This document shows positions 21,451-32,804 of a stretch of DNA of 64,000 nucleotides, piece after piece (positions within the stretch are counted from its first letter, which is position 1; each line of letters begins with the position of its first letter). Position numbers and translations under genes: made by a program. Source of the DNA: Chalara sp. BL73 (Eukaryota; Ascomycota; Leotiomycetes; Helotiales); contig CAKJVC010000197.1 of assembly GCA_918026815.1 (NCBI GenBank), positions 80,424 to 144,423 on the forward strand. The letters are read 5' to 3'. The notes under the pieces are model-generated. The model was not told the DNA's origin. It was given only the letters and a program-made list of their open reading frames with translations, and made no database searches.

Positions 21451-23365
21451 CTAATAACTCCTACCAAACATACACCACTCCTTCGCGTTGGCACCGCACT
21501 CCGGATTCAGGCACTTCGTTTGTCCGACAACAAGGCCATCGGGCTGCTCGAAGGGAATGCACAAGCTCTTCATACCCATACTTGGAACCTTCTGCTCCGC
21601 TGGGCCAGCGGTCTCATCAGGTTTGCCTTTTGTGATTTCCTTGATCTTGTCCTCACACTTCTCCTCTAGGCAGTGAGGAATGAGAACAACATTTTTGGAA
21701 TCTAGCGCTGGAACCACCTCCTCCCATTTCTCAATCTTGATGCGGTGCGAGCTGTGTTTTTGGTAAGATATCTGCACGATCATTCTGGGATAGTATCAAC
21801 TTACCGGAAAGATGCTTCGGCTTTGGCATACATCTCACTTTGAATTTTCTCAAGCAGCGCAGGAATTTCTGTGCTAATCGCACCAATAGAGATTGTGCCC
21901 TTCTCCCCCGTATCTCGTCTAGCAAAGGAGACCACGGACTCCGCCGCATCCTTAGGTCCAAACTGTCATTTAGAGTTAGTTGTCAGTACTCTGGATATAA
22001 GGTGCCTAATATCAACACAACTTACCGCAAGACGTAATGGCACACCCTTCAGCTCCCAGTCATTGAACTTCCACGCCGGAGTGTAACCATCACGAATATC
22101 ATAGTCTGATCTTACACCAACCTTCTTCAGAGTATCCTTAAAGTCCTGTAGCTGATCGTAATGCTTCTTCTTGTCCTCTTCTGAAGTACTTTTGTTGATT
22201 CCGACGGGGATAATAACAACCTGAAGCTTGGCAATCCGAGGAGGAAGTACCAGACCTTGATCATCACTGTGGATCATAACCATAACACCAATGACACGTG
22301 TAGAAAGACCCCATGAGTTTTGCCAGACGTGGATATGCTTGTTGGTATCCTCAGGTTTAGCATCTGGATTCTCAACTGTGATATCAAACATCTTGCTGAA
22401 ATTTTGTCCCAAGCAATGTGATGTCGCACCTTGAATACCTCTTCCGTTGGATGGGATATATCCTTCAACTGTCGTCGTGTAATAGCCTCCGGCGAACTTC
22501 TCCTTCTCTGTCTTTTTACCCCGAACAACTGGAACTGCCAGTAGCTGTTCGTAAACTCCGGCATAAAGCTCAAGAATTTCCAAGACCTCCTTGCCTGCGA
22601 GCTGCTCCGTCAAGTGGGCGGTATGCCCTTCCTGCCATAGGAACTCTCGGGCTCGAAGAAATGGTGTGGTTTGTTTGGCCTCCCATCTTACTACACTGTT
22701 CCATTGATTGAGTTTTAAGGGAAGATCTCGGTGGCTTCGAATCCACTTGGAGTAGTAAGGGTACATGACAGCTTCGGATGTTGGACGGACGGCAATGGGA
22801 ACCTCGAGATCTTTATCTCCGCTAATCAAATTAGCATGCATTCGTACCAGGACTAGATTCGACATACGCTTTGGTAACCCAGGCAAGCTCGGGAGCAAAA
22901 CCCTCAACATGATCTTTCTCCTTCTCTAACGACTTCGAAGACAAGAAGATGGGGAAACTGGCCTCATCAACATCCAAAGCCTCAATGCGCTCTTGAAACC
23001 ACTTTCGAATAACATTCCATATATACATTGAGGCAGGGCGAAGAATGAAAAAGCCTGAGATCTCATTGTAATACTCGATCATCTCCGCCTTGAGCACTAC
23101 TTGTTGATACCAGTCGGGGAAGTTCTCCGCCTTCTTCGACGTAATTCCAATGATGTCCACATCTGCCTTCTTTCCACCGACGATTGGCAACGACGCTTGT
23201 TTGGCAGCTTTAGCAGCCTTGTCCGCGGCCTGCTTTGCTTGCTTTTCGGCCTTCTTCAACGCGCTCTTGGAGGGGCCATCCGCAGGGGTCGCTAGGGAGA
23301 TATCAGTATTGCTTAACAAGTGTAAAGGATTGGTTTTATGGAAATTTCGTACCGTTATCCGCCAT
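21451..23365 (-). CDS. Prolyl-tRNA synthetase, cytosolic eukaryotic/archaeal type
   Basis: Charges tRNA-Pro. Exons on the minus strand are 23365-23353 (13 nt), 23291-22868, 22821-22026, 21962-21805 and 21751-21451, giving 563 residues. A Lys/Ala-rich N-terminal extension ([23 protein letters not shown]) precedes the class II core. Motif 2/3 regions include [50 protein letters not shown] and [13 protein letters not shown]. The anticodon-binding domain and the zinc-binding C-terminal extension ([30 protein letters not shown]) are intact. The very short first exon encodes MADN plus one base. Divergent from CCT1. Confidence 0.95.
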
Positions 23366-24013
23366 TATTTCTCTCTATGAGGGTCTTATGTGCGAGGGAC
23401 TGGCCGATTTTATATCTAAGATAGGGAGGGTTGCTTGCGACAAAAGTTGAGTCAAAAGCTGAGGCTGTCCTGTTGACTCTTCACCCCGCGATTTAGAGGG
23501 TGGGCTGTTCTAAGCGAGAATTCAGCCTTATTACCCCTTTCTGTGGTTTAACCTATTTTACTCCAATTTGACACAAAATACAAATAACCCCTAATTCCCA
23601 CTACTAAAGCTAAAGGCTTGCACTGTGAGTACGATTTACTGAATACCATTGATGTAAATCGTCGAACTCTCTAAGCTTTACTTAGGTGGTTATGTGAAAC
23701 ACTTAGCACATAATAACCAAGCTTAGCCTAGACTTTGCATTATGATTTCCCACATACAAAAGGAAACATATCAAGAACGCTTTCTTGATTAGTTAATCGA
23801 ATAATACGAGACACTTCATTTCAATTCATGCCGAGTGACTTGTTGACGTCTAGGAGAAGATGACTGTGCTGGTGAGGCTGGGAGACTGACAAGGCTATTG
23901 CGCTAAGACATCTTCGGTTTAGCGCCAGTTGATGCGCGTTGCTCCGAACCGCGAAGAAAATATATGGATGTGAAATAATAGCTGCCACCACAAAACCACC
24001 TTCCACTCGCAAA
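23366..24013. promoter_or_regulatory. Divergent promoter interval, ProRS / CCT1
   Basis: The 648 bp between two housekeeping starts, AT-rich in the middle. Only short frames were seen and no specific factor site was assigned. Confidence 0.5.
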
Positions 24014-25866
24014 ATGGGATCCTTATTCGAGCAACCCCGGAATGCTGGAACTTTGTGTAAGATCGGAGCTTCCGCTACTGAAAATACCTAAACTAACCTT
24101 GTTCAGTTCTTGGTGGACAGAAAATCAGTGGCGCTGACATTCGGGACCAAAATGGTATGTGTACTATGCTTTGCAAATGTGGCGCTCTTTAACTGTTTTG
24201 TAGTTCTTGCTACTCAAGCTATTGCGAATGTTGTAAAGACCTCTTTTGGCCCTAGCGGGCTGGACAAGATGATGGTGGATGATATAGGAGTAAGGCTTGA
24301 TCGAGTAATAGCATTAGACATAATAGCTGACTTATTAAGGATGTTACTGTGACAAATGATGGAGCAACTATCCTAAGTTTACTCGATGTCGAGCACCCTG
24401 CCGGAAAGATTCTGGTTGACCTGGCGCAACTACAAGACAAAGAGGTCGGAGATGGAACAACATCCGTAGTCATAATTGCTGCGGAGCTACTGCGAAGAGC
24501 GAACGAGCTTATGAAGAACCGAATACACCCTACCACCATCATAACTGGCTACCGATTAGCTCTTCGTGAAGCAGTAAAGTACATGCACGAGAACATTGCC
24601 GTCAAGGTCGACCAACTTGGGCGGGAATCTCTGATCAATATTGCGAAAACCTCAATGTCGAGCAAGATTATTGGCTCAGATTCAGCCTTCTTTGCGAACA
24701 TGGTCGTTGATGCCATACAAGCGGTGAAGTCCACGAACAATAGACAAGAGGTCAAATATCCAGTCAAGGCTGTCAACATCCTGAAGGCACACGGGAAAGG
24801 AGCATTAGAGTCAATACTGGTCAAGGGCTATGCATTGAATTGCACAGTAGCGTCTCAGGCTATGAAGACAAGGATCACTGATGCAAAGATCGCTGTTCTT
24901 GACATGAACTTGCAGAAGGAGCGAATGAAGCTTGGAGTGCATATCACCATTGATGATCCTAAGCAATTAGAACAGATCCGAGCTCGTGAGGCAGGAATAG
25001 TCATGGATCGAGTAGAGATGATCCTGAAGGCTGGTGCTAATGTTGTTTTGACTACTAAGGGTATCGATGACTTGGTCCTCAAGCTTTTTATCGAGAAGGG
25101 AGCCATGGCAGTACGACGATGCAAGAAGGAAGATTTACGGAGAATAGCAAAGGCAACAGGCGCTACCTTAATCAGCTCCCTGTCTGACCTCAATGGCGAC
25201 GAGAAGTTCGATGCTTCTTCGTTAGGTCATGCAGAAGAAGTAGTTCAGGAAAGAATCTCGGATGATGAATGTATATTGGTCAAAGGCACCAAAGTACACA
25301 CATCGGCATCGATCATTCTCCGAGGCCCTAATGACTACCAACTAGACGAGATGGAGAGATCGGTGCACGACTCACTCTGCGCCGTCAAGCGAACACTTGA
25401 GAGTGGCAGTATTGTACCAGGTGGCGGTGCAGTTGAGACTGCTCTCCACATCTATCTCGAAGAATTTGCTGGCACCGTCGGCTCAAGAGAACAGCTCGCC
25501 ATCGGAGAATTTGCCCAATCTCTCCTCGTAATTCCCAAAACCCTCGCTGTCAATGCAGCTAAAGACTCCGCTGAGCTCGTTGCCCAGCTACGGTCACGCC
25601 ACGCTCTATCCCAGCGCATTCAAGACGGTGATGCAAACGAGGACGAGAAGACGGTCGCCAAGAAGAAGAACTATAAGAATTATGGTCTTGATTTGACCAA
25701 GGGCAAGGTAATTGACGAGATTAAGGCTGGTGTTTTGGAGCCGAGCATGAGCAAAGTGAGGCAGTTGAAGTCGGCGGTCGAGGCTTGTATATCGATCATG
25801 AGGATAGATACTCTGATTAAGCTGGATCCGGAGCAGAGAGCTGAGGACGATGGACATGGACATTAA
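24014..25866 (+). CDS. cct1: T-complex protein 1 subunit alpha (CCT1)
   Basis: Subunit of the cytosolic TRiC/CCT chaperonin that folds actin and tubulin. Exons are 24014-24056, 24107-24154, 24204-24289 and 24340-25866, giving 567 residues. The start [30 protein letters not shown] is typical of the alpha subunit. ATP-binding motifs follow: [24 protein letters not shown] and [11 protein letters not shown]. The C-terminal PGGGAVE block and a basic [13 protein letters not shown] segment are present, ending DDGHGH. Introns crowd the 5' end and exon 4 is long. Conservation leaves little doubt. Confidence 0.96.
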
Positions 25867-26321
25867 TGAAAGCGGTTGTGGTAGATGCTTGTAATATTAC
25901 AAATAGATATGTAAAGCATTTGATCGAGCCATCTTTAAAGTTTTACATAAGCTGTGGCTATCCCGAGATTTTCTTATCCTTAAAAGTAGCCCAGCCGATG
26001 CATGGGTTTGGAGTGGTGTCTGTGTTAATGGAGTAGCCAGGCTAGCTACACAGTGAAAACGGTATGATCTATCGAGGTTACACTATCAAACGCTCACAGT
26101 CTGACAGATCGGGAATTCTGGAATGATGGAAACGCCATTTTAATGTATGATGAATCTCACAAAAGCGAGTTGAAGAAACACAGTTTTGTAATAGTCTTCA
26201 ATAGATTTTGGGGACGATATTTTTGTACAAAGGGTGTCATCTTCCCGTCTAAAGCCAACACATCTATCATATCCTCCGCTCTTTCTCCCACCACCTCTGC
26301 CTTCTTAAGTATACACTGTGC
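25867..26321. other. Convergent 3' interval, CCT1 / Rieske
   Basis: About 455 bp between two stop codons. No gene or repeat was recognised. Confidence 0.5.
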
Positions 26322-27291
26322 TTAACCAATGATCAGCGAATCCTCTTCAGCGAACTCGTATTCTGGGATCTCGAGGTTCAATGGCGCAGGTCCCTTTCTT
26401 ATACGTCCAGAGATATCGTAGTGAGAACCGTGGCACGGGCAGAACCATCCTCCGAAATCACCTGCTTCGCCGATGGGCACGCATCCCAAGTGTGTGCAGA
26501 CACCTATTTTCCTGATTAGTAGTTGATAATGAAAGGGTGGCCTGATATGCAGGAATCGGGAAAGGGGAATATACCGATCATGACCAGCCATTCTGGCTTC
26601 TTGACACGGTCTGCATCATTTTGGGGATCTCGTAGCGATTCAACCTTGACGTTCTCGGCTTCTGTAATCTCGTCTGCGGTGCGGTGGCGGATGAAGACGG
26701 GCTTGCCACGCCATTTGATGATGACCTGCACATGTCAGATTTGGGCGTTAAGAGACCAATTGAATTTTTAACATACATTCTTGCCCTCTGGGATTGTGTT
26801 TAAGTCGACCTCGACCTTTGCCATAGCTAGAACGTCTGCGGAAGCAGACATGTTGACCAAGAAATCTGGATCCTGGAATTAGCCATTGTCCGATTTGTGC
26901 ACCGTCCTCCGCTACATCTATTGTATAGCCTCATCAAAATGTAATCGCATACCTTGAACCGTAGCCTTTGCTCCAGCAGCAGTCAACGCGCCCATGGTTC
27001 CTATTGCTAGTCAGAACACTTCGCACAAAATCATCCGAGGGCGAATTTCAACGCACCAACCATGAAGTACTGGAACAACAAGTTGTTGCTGCTTCCTGCC
27101 TTACTCCGATAATGACTGAAATCTGGGATCTTCGAGTCCTTGTTGCCCCCCTGGCCTTTGAATGGAGACTCGAAAGAGGAGGCGCTGGCGCTGCTACATT
27201 TGTTGGAGGAGGTCGAGATGGCGCGGATGGATTGTGACGTGCGTGGTATGGACCGCAGCAGAGCGCGGGAGGCTGCTGTGAGCGGGGCCAT
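26322..27291 (-). CDS. rip1: Cytochrome b-c1 complex Rieske iron-sulfur subunit, mitochondrial
   Basis: Carries the 2Fe-2S cluster of respiratory complex III. Exons on the minus strand are 27291-27057, 27000-26953, 26865-26777, 26725-26575 and 26503-26322, giving 234 residues. An Arg/Ser-rich presequence is followed by [34 protein letters not shown], the membrane tether. The hinge [17 protein letters not shown] follows. The cluster ligands are in CTHLGCVP and CPCHGSHYD. The end is the usual LEIPEYEF...LIIG. Small internal exons of 48 and 89 nt are required to keep frame. The promoter faces a short gene-free region. Confidence 0.96.
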
Positions 27292-27844
27292 CGTTCTCGT
27301 CGTGGGTGGTAATCAATTGATGATGGGAAGGGTTGGCAGTGAGGTATGAAGCTGGTAATTGATCGTTGCTTGAGGATTTTCGGGTTTGGATTGGAAGCGA
27401 TGTGATTGGCTGATGGATCAGAGCTTAAGAAAAGCAGCCGGAACTTCAAGAGATGTCAACCGAACCCATGAAATCATTAGGCAGTCAATCGCCTTGTTCC
27501 AAAACAAAATCTCAAGTCGATAGGCAAATCATATTCAATTCAAATTTTGAATAATTTATTGGCGAATCCTCGGGGTTCATGAAGATTCTACCTTAGAATT
27601 TCATTGCTCCACCGCTAGAATATCACGCATAATGTTTAGAAATTTAGCCACGGGATAGAATTTTGAAATACAAACATTGTAGTGCTGCGTTCAGAATCTT
27701 GGGATAACAATAATTTATAAAGTAGAAATTATACTATTCCGCATCGCATCTTGAAACTGAAGACTACCTTTGACATGCCTTTAACATAGAATACTGGTAA
27801 TGGAGTATCTTTGTCATCTTATTATTCTACAGTATATACAGTCT
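27292..27844. other. Gene-free interval upstream of Rieske
   Basis: About 550 bp, AT-rich between 27500 and 27800. It holds the Rieske promoter and the 3' region of the next leftward gene. Nothing coding was recognised. Confidence 0.45.
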
Positions 27845-29095
27845 TCATCTTGAGAGGCGAAGAATAAGTGCGGTGGTGCATGTCACTATCGCCGCTCCAG
27901 CTGCAGCACCTTCTAACGCGATTAATGTTACATCTTGTTTGCGCAGAGATATGACTCGCTGGCTGAACAAGTCTTGCAATGCTGGCTTCCATGTCTCGGG
28001 TCTCCTGATCTGCAGCGCAAGTGCTGGTAAATGTGGTTGAACCTCATTCACTGATGCCTCAGTTGGTATCGCGCTTTCCACGATTGTAGCGGCAACCATT
28101 TCCACAACCTGATCTGCAAAATGACCATTGTCTTCTCTTCCGCCCTCTAACTCCTCAGCAATGGGTGCTACAATCCCTTCCAGGGGTGGCTCGACCTTGC
28201 TCGCATCATCCCTTGCAGCTTGAAGAAGCTTCTCTTTCTCAAGTGCCTCAAGAACTTTTTCTTCAAACCCATGCACCAATCTTGCTCGCCTCCATGGCTC
28301 AAATCCAAACTGGAAGACGAAGAATAACAGAATGTTCACGCCCATGAGTCCCCAAGTTCCCCATGTGCTCATCCGCCGTATCTTGTCACTCCAAATTTGC
28401 TCCTCATGGTACCGACTCAATATGCTACTACTCAGCTTGCTAGCTGCATGTTCAGCCTCTCTTTCTGCATCCGCCAACCTAGTAGCTGCTTCTTGCACGG
28501 CCTGCTCATTACTATGATCCATCCTATACAGGCTTGTAAATCTCTCGAGATCGAGTGGGGTCCAGCTGTCTTTCCTCGCCAACAAAGTCGTGACCTCTTT
28601 CTGCGTTGACGCCCGATCCGCAACCATAGTTTTATATGCTAATCGTGCAGACCGTACGCCTTCTTGAGCATTCTGCACGCATGTTTCGAGCGACGTTATT
28701 CGGGATTTTAGAGCTTCGATCCCGGAATAGCCTGTCAGGTCGTTGATCCGCTGTGAAGCTATGAATATATTGCTCTGAAGATGATCCATGATATGGGAGA
28801 AGCGTTTAGTGATCTCTGATCGACGACCTTCTTCTGCAGAGGGAAGGTTTTCGTGTACGACATCTTCAGCTGTCGATGACGGAGGAGATTTTTCTGAGTC
28901 TATAATAGAGCTTGAAGTGGTTGGAGGTTTGGGGCCATCGCTAAAAAGGCGTGCTTGGTGCCGACGCCGCCTACATTGTAGAACGGTAGCCGTGCGAATT
29001 GATGGCCGGCTCCCAATTTGCAGAGAAGACGAGAACGTTGAACAAGGTATTGAATCTAGTACCAGCCTTGGGGCAAAGCGCACCAGTGGCTGCAT
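27845..29095 (-). CDS. she9: She9/Mdm33-family mitochondrial inner-membrane protein
   Basis: Single exon, 416 residues. The family controls inner-membrane shape and division in yeast, where excess protein septates mitochondria. An Arg/Ser-rich presequence (about 1-50) is followed by the family block FSHIMDHLQSNIFIASQRINDLTGYSGIE. A long coiled coil follows (about 120-240), with RKDSWTPLDLERFTSLYR, the most conserved part. The first membrane helix is near WGTWGLMGVNILLFFVFQFGFEPWRR. A second lies at the C terminus (AAAGAAIVTCTTALIL). The start is the first Met of the frame ahead of the presequence. Confidence 0.92.
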   Translation of the reverse strand: MQPLVRFAPRLVLDSIPCSTFSSSLQIGSRPSIRTATVLQCRRRRHQARLFSDGPKPPTTSSSIIDSEKSPPSSTAEDVVHENLPSAEEGRRSEITKRFSHIMDHLQSNIFIASQRINDLTGYSGIEALKSRITSLETCVQNAQEGVRSARLAYKTMVADRASTQKEVTTLLARKDSWTPLDLERFTSLYRMDHSNEQAVQEAATRLADAEREAEHAASKLSSSILSRYHEEQIWSDKIRRMSTWGTWGLMGVNILLFFVFQFGFEPWRRARLVHGFEEKVLEALEKEKLLQAARDDASKVEPPLEGIVAPIAEELEGGREDNGHFADQVVEMVAATIVESAIPTEASVNEVQPHLPALALQIRRPETWKPALQDLFSQRVISLRKQDVTLIALEGAAAGAAIVTCTTALILRLSR

Positions 29096-30520
29096 TGCCA
29101 GTTGGGGTGGAGCTCAAGCCTCGGATTTTGTGAAAGTGATGTCGAAGCTCCATGTTGTGTCGAGGCTGAATCTTGAAGAAAACAGCCGTAACCGAATCAT
29201 CCCGCCTCGCTTGGCCCCCTTTCCAGCCCCACTCAACCTTTGATGGCAACCTTGAACTCGCCAGCGTGTACATGGTACATAGTTATGCCTCTCCTTCACG
29301 GATCTGATGATAATAACAACTACCTTTGATAGGAGAACCACAAGGGTCAGCCGATAAAGCTCTTAGTGAGGCACACAAGCCAACTTCGAGACTACTACCT
29401 TGAGTCACTTAATACCTGTTCACATCATAAATTAGTGAGCGAGCTAATACACCATACTATGGCGCTTTACTAACAAAAAGTAGCTATTCTAGCCCGGTGG
29501 ACATCGTGGTTCCAATAGAGCTTGGATGTCGGTGGTATCTGGAGTGCAGCCTGCACTATTGTCATCGTGATGCACTGCAGGCATCGAGACGGCTTCACTA
29601 GTGTGAAGACCTATGATTGTTGAGCGGGGATTTTTCACTTTGTACAAACCTCGGCTCTGCCATTATTCTTGCTCCATCTACTCAGCTTTGTGTTTCTGTT
29701 CTTGTCGCGATCTAGGGTGTTGTCCTTGGTGCGAATACTTGTGTAACACAACATACGCTTCCAAAGGTCACAATCAATATCCAAATGTTGTCCTTTCAAG
29801 GCAAGTCTACGGCTTGATGCAATCCCGTAAGCACAACCGATCTTATCTGCAGAAGCCTCACAGATGTTTTTATACCGTTTGCTTGAGTTTATGAGAGGGA
29901 TAGGAGACTTTAACCATATATTCTGTAAGTCATGCCAAGCCGGTTATTATAACTTTTTCCCACCATTTATGCGTTTCTCATTTGAAGGAATTGTGGTGGA
30001 AGTTAATGGAAAAGCCTCGAAGGCATTGGAGGGCAAAAAAAAATGACTTGTCAGGCGTTGCAGCTCGAGTCTATCGACTAAAAGCTTCTATTGAATTAAG
30101 CACAGTGGCTATCAGAACGACACAGCAGGAACTTTGTTGCCTCAGAGTACTGTGGCACAATTATGTCTTCTGATCTCATTCCTGTGGTCCTACCCCAAGT
30201 CGTGAATCCTTCCTACTAGAGATTTATAGTCTTTATCGTGATTATGATGGGAAGCACACACCCACCAGGCAGTCTGCTGGTCCTCACCATCTTGCGTCAT
30301 ATTGCTTGTAAATATAAGTAGTCGTGGTTTCTTTATTATCTACAGATACGGAGTGCGTATTATACTCTCCATTTTAATCTGTGCCTCATCTCTATTTTCT
30401 CACGCCAAGTCAATTTGACCTTTTATATATAGTCTAGTGTTTACATTATTCTGATCTTTCTTGCCCTCATTTCACAAGTTTATACTTCTCTCTGACTTTT
30501 AATTTTTTATATTCTTCAAT
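29096..30520. promoter_or_regulatory. Gene-free interval, She9 / HAD phosphatase divergent starts
   Basis: About 1.4 kb between divergent genes. A few 60-95-codon frames exist without domain signal. The last 150 bp before 30521 are pyrimidine-rich, as in many fungal core promoters. Confidence 0.45.
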
Positions 30521-31536
30521 ATGGGGCAAGATTATACCAAGGGTCCCCTCACCAGCCTCGAGTGTTGCCCTAGCCGCGATTCAGCTCCTATGACACATTA
30601 TGCCATCTTTCAGAAGCATATCAACACGGGCATACGCCCCGTTGACATGGATCCTTCCCCGTGTATTGATAGGCTCGATCATTCAACAACCGCTCTTCCA
30701 GCAATGGCCACAGAGCCCGATTTTATATTCTTTACTGACTTCGACGGCACCATCACACTACAAGACTCCAACGACTACTTGATTGATAATATAGGTATCG
30801 GTCAAATCGCTCGGAAGAAGGCGAACCAAGATGTGCTCAAGGGTAAATCGACCCGCGACCTTTTCGAATGGATGATGGATTCGGTAAAGACGCCGTATGA
30901 TGAGTGTCTCAAATTGCTGTGCGAAAATATCAAGCTGGATCCTTACTTTGCTCAATTCTACGCATGGGCAAGGGGGAACAACATCCCAGTCGTTATCTTG
31001 AGTGGTGGAGTGCGACCTGGAATCAAAGCGCTTCTGGTACACTTGCTTGGTGAGGAGTATGCAAATGAGATCCAGATTGTCAGTAACGATATCGAGCAGC
31101 GATATGCAGATAAGGATCTATACTCCCGTGGCGGTTGGAAAGTTAAATTTCATGACAAGAGGCAAGCCTCTTACTACGTGATATATATAAAACTCATAGC
31201 TAATTCCCAAACAGTGATTTTGGACATGACAAGTCTATTGAAATCAGGAAATACTCCAACCTTCCAAGCCGGCCTACGCTGTTCTATGCAGGAGATGGAG
31301 TTTCTGACCTATCAGCCGCGAAAGAGACTGATCTATTATTTGCCAAGGAAGGTGGAGATCTTATTACCTACTGCGTGAAGGAAGGCGTCCCGTTCACTCA
31401 GTTCTCAGACTGGGCCATGATACACGATACTGTCAAAGACATTGTTCACAACAAGACTACGGTTGATAAGGTTGTGGTTGAGGGCCTAACGAACTTCGTG
31501 AAGCAAAAGAAACTTGTGGAGGCCATAGAGTGTTAG
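30521..31536 (+). CDS. HAD-superfamily phosphatase (phosphoserine-phosphatase-like)
   Basis: Exons are 30521-31161 and 31215-31536. The intron is GC-AG (donor GCAAGC). No GT donor nearby both keeps frame and restores FGHDKSIEIRKYSNLP. HAD motif I is FFTDFDGTIT, with the nucleophile and acid Asp of DFD. Motif II is VVILSGGV, and motif III/IV is the block LFYAGDGVSDLSAAKETDLLFAK. The protein is 320 residues from 30521, or 259 from the in-frame ATG at 30704 (MATEPDF), which many homologues would suggest. The extra N terminus has no recognisable feature. The substrate is unknown; relatives include MtnX-like and phosphoserine phosphatases. Confidence 0.88.
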
Positions 31537-32804
31537 GATGTATTCATTTCATGACTTGATGATCAGAGTTAAAGCAGGCATCAACGACGATGTTTCTCTT
31601 CCACTCTTAGGCGGAAGAAGAAATATCATACACATGGTGATGTCCCTGTGTTTTCGCTGATGTTATTCCGAGAGGGTAGGAGCTATTTTACCTTTTGTGG
31701 TTTTATAGGATAGGTAGCATGTAACCTTTTTCTAAAAGGCGTCTACATAATGAAGCTCTGTTCCTGCCTCTTTGGCAGATCTTGGCATGCTTACTATCAT
31801 CCATCACATGTTGTGCTGTAGCAATCAGAGTATCCCGTGGGAGGGTTAATTCATTCAGGTAGTATTCACAAACGCGATAAACACGCGAACTTACCCCACA
31901 GGGCAGACCAGGCGGCAAAGACCCTCCGGAACATTAACAGAGAGCCCATAAAGCTGTCATTAAAAGAAATTCCAACGAGTAAACCCCCGGGGTCACCATT
32001 TGGGGGACCCCATAGAAAGCTTTTGGGGATGTTTCAAGTTGTTTTTGGCCTGTTTTGTGTGATCCTGTTCTTCAGAGTGAAGAACCGCGGTTCTCTTCCC
32101 AATTGGTGTGTAGGTAGGTAGGTAGGTAGGTAGGTAGGCAGGTATTTATGTATCCTGCTCTTCAGAGTGAAGAACTGCGGTTCTCGTTCCCAATGGCAAG
32201 CGAGTACTGCCGTGGCAGCCTTTCAACTTGCAATTCTTTGCAGTAGAGTGTCACCCCGGAGCTACAGCATCATCCAGCCAAACACCACATGTTGCACCCA
32301 TGCACCTTTTAATCCATATTTGGCCGGGATGGAAATAATATTGTCTAAACGTGTGTTTATAGGGAGATTGGGGTGTGCTTGGGAATGGGACACTATGATT
32401 GGCTGGTTGGTAACCGATGGGAGGAGGAAAGGAGGTGAGTTCCGTGTTGGGGTGTGTCAGGAATTGGCTTACGTAATAGGCCAAGGAACAGGGAAATCTC
32501 TTACAGGTCTACAACGTAGATACAGATCATACAATACAAGCACTCAACAACCCGTATTCTTTCGACGTGATACCTCTCTCAATATCATATTTCTGACAGG
32601 GTGGTCAATGCTAGCCTTATCACGTTCAAGGAAGTGAGTTTCACAGACACTATAATCCTTCCCAGACTTGACCATTTGCAAGGGCAAGGTCATTCACTAG
32701 TTAATTCTGCTCTGAGTAATTCGTTATATTACCTTAAGCCCCGATCTGGTACTTTGAATGACATAACGGCGGGCCACTGAGGATTTCAAGCAGCGGCGAT
32801 GAGC
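31537..32804. other. Gene-free interval with a palindromic direct repeat
   Basis: About 1.27 kb between the HAD gene stop and the stop of the beta-galactosidase gene. It contains the TAGG microsatellite and flanking repeats described separately. Open frames here have no domain support. Confidence 0.5.
32062..32195. repeat. ~44-bp direct repeat flanking a TAGG microsatellite
   Basis: Copy 1 (about 32062-32106) and copy 2 (about 32152-32195) differ at about three positions. Each contains CTTCAGAGTGAAG, an inverted repeat with a GAG loop. Copy 1 also contains the perfect palindrome GAACCGCGGTTC; in copy 2 it is decayed to GAACTGCGGTTC. Between them, 32111-32144 is about seven TAGG units plus one CAGG. 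Confidence 0.85.
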
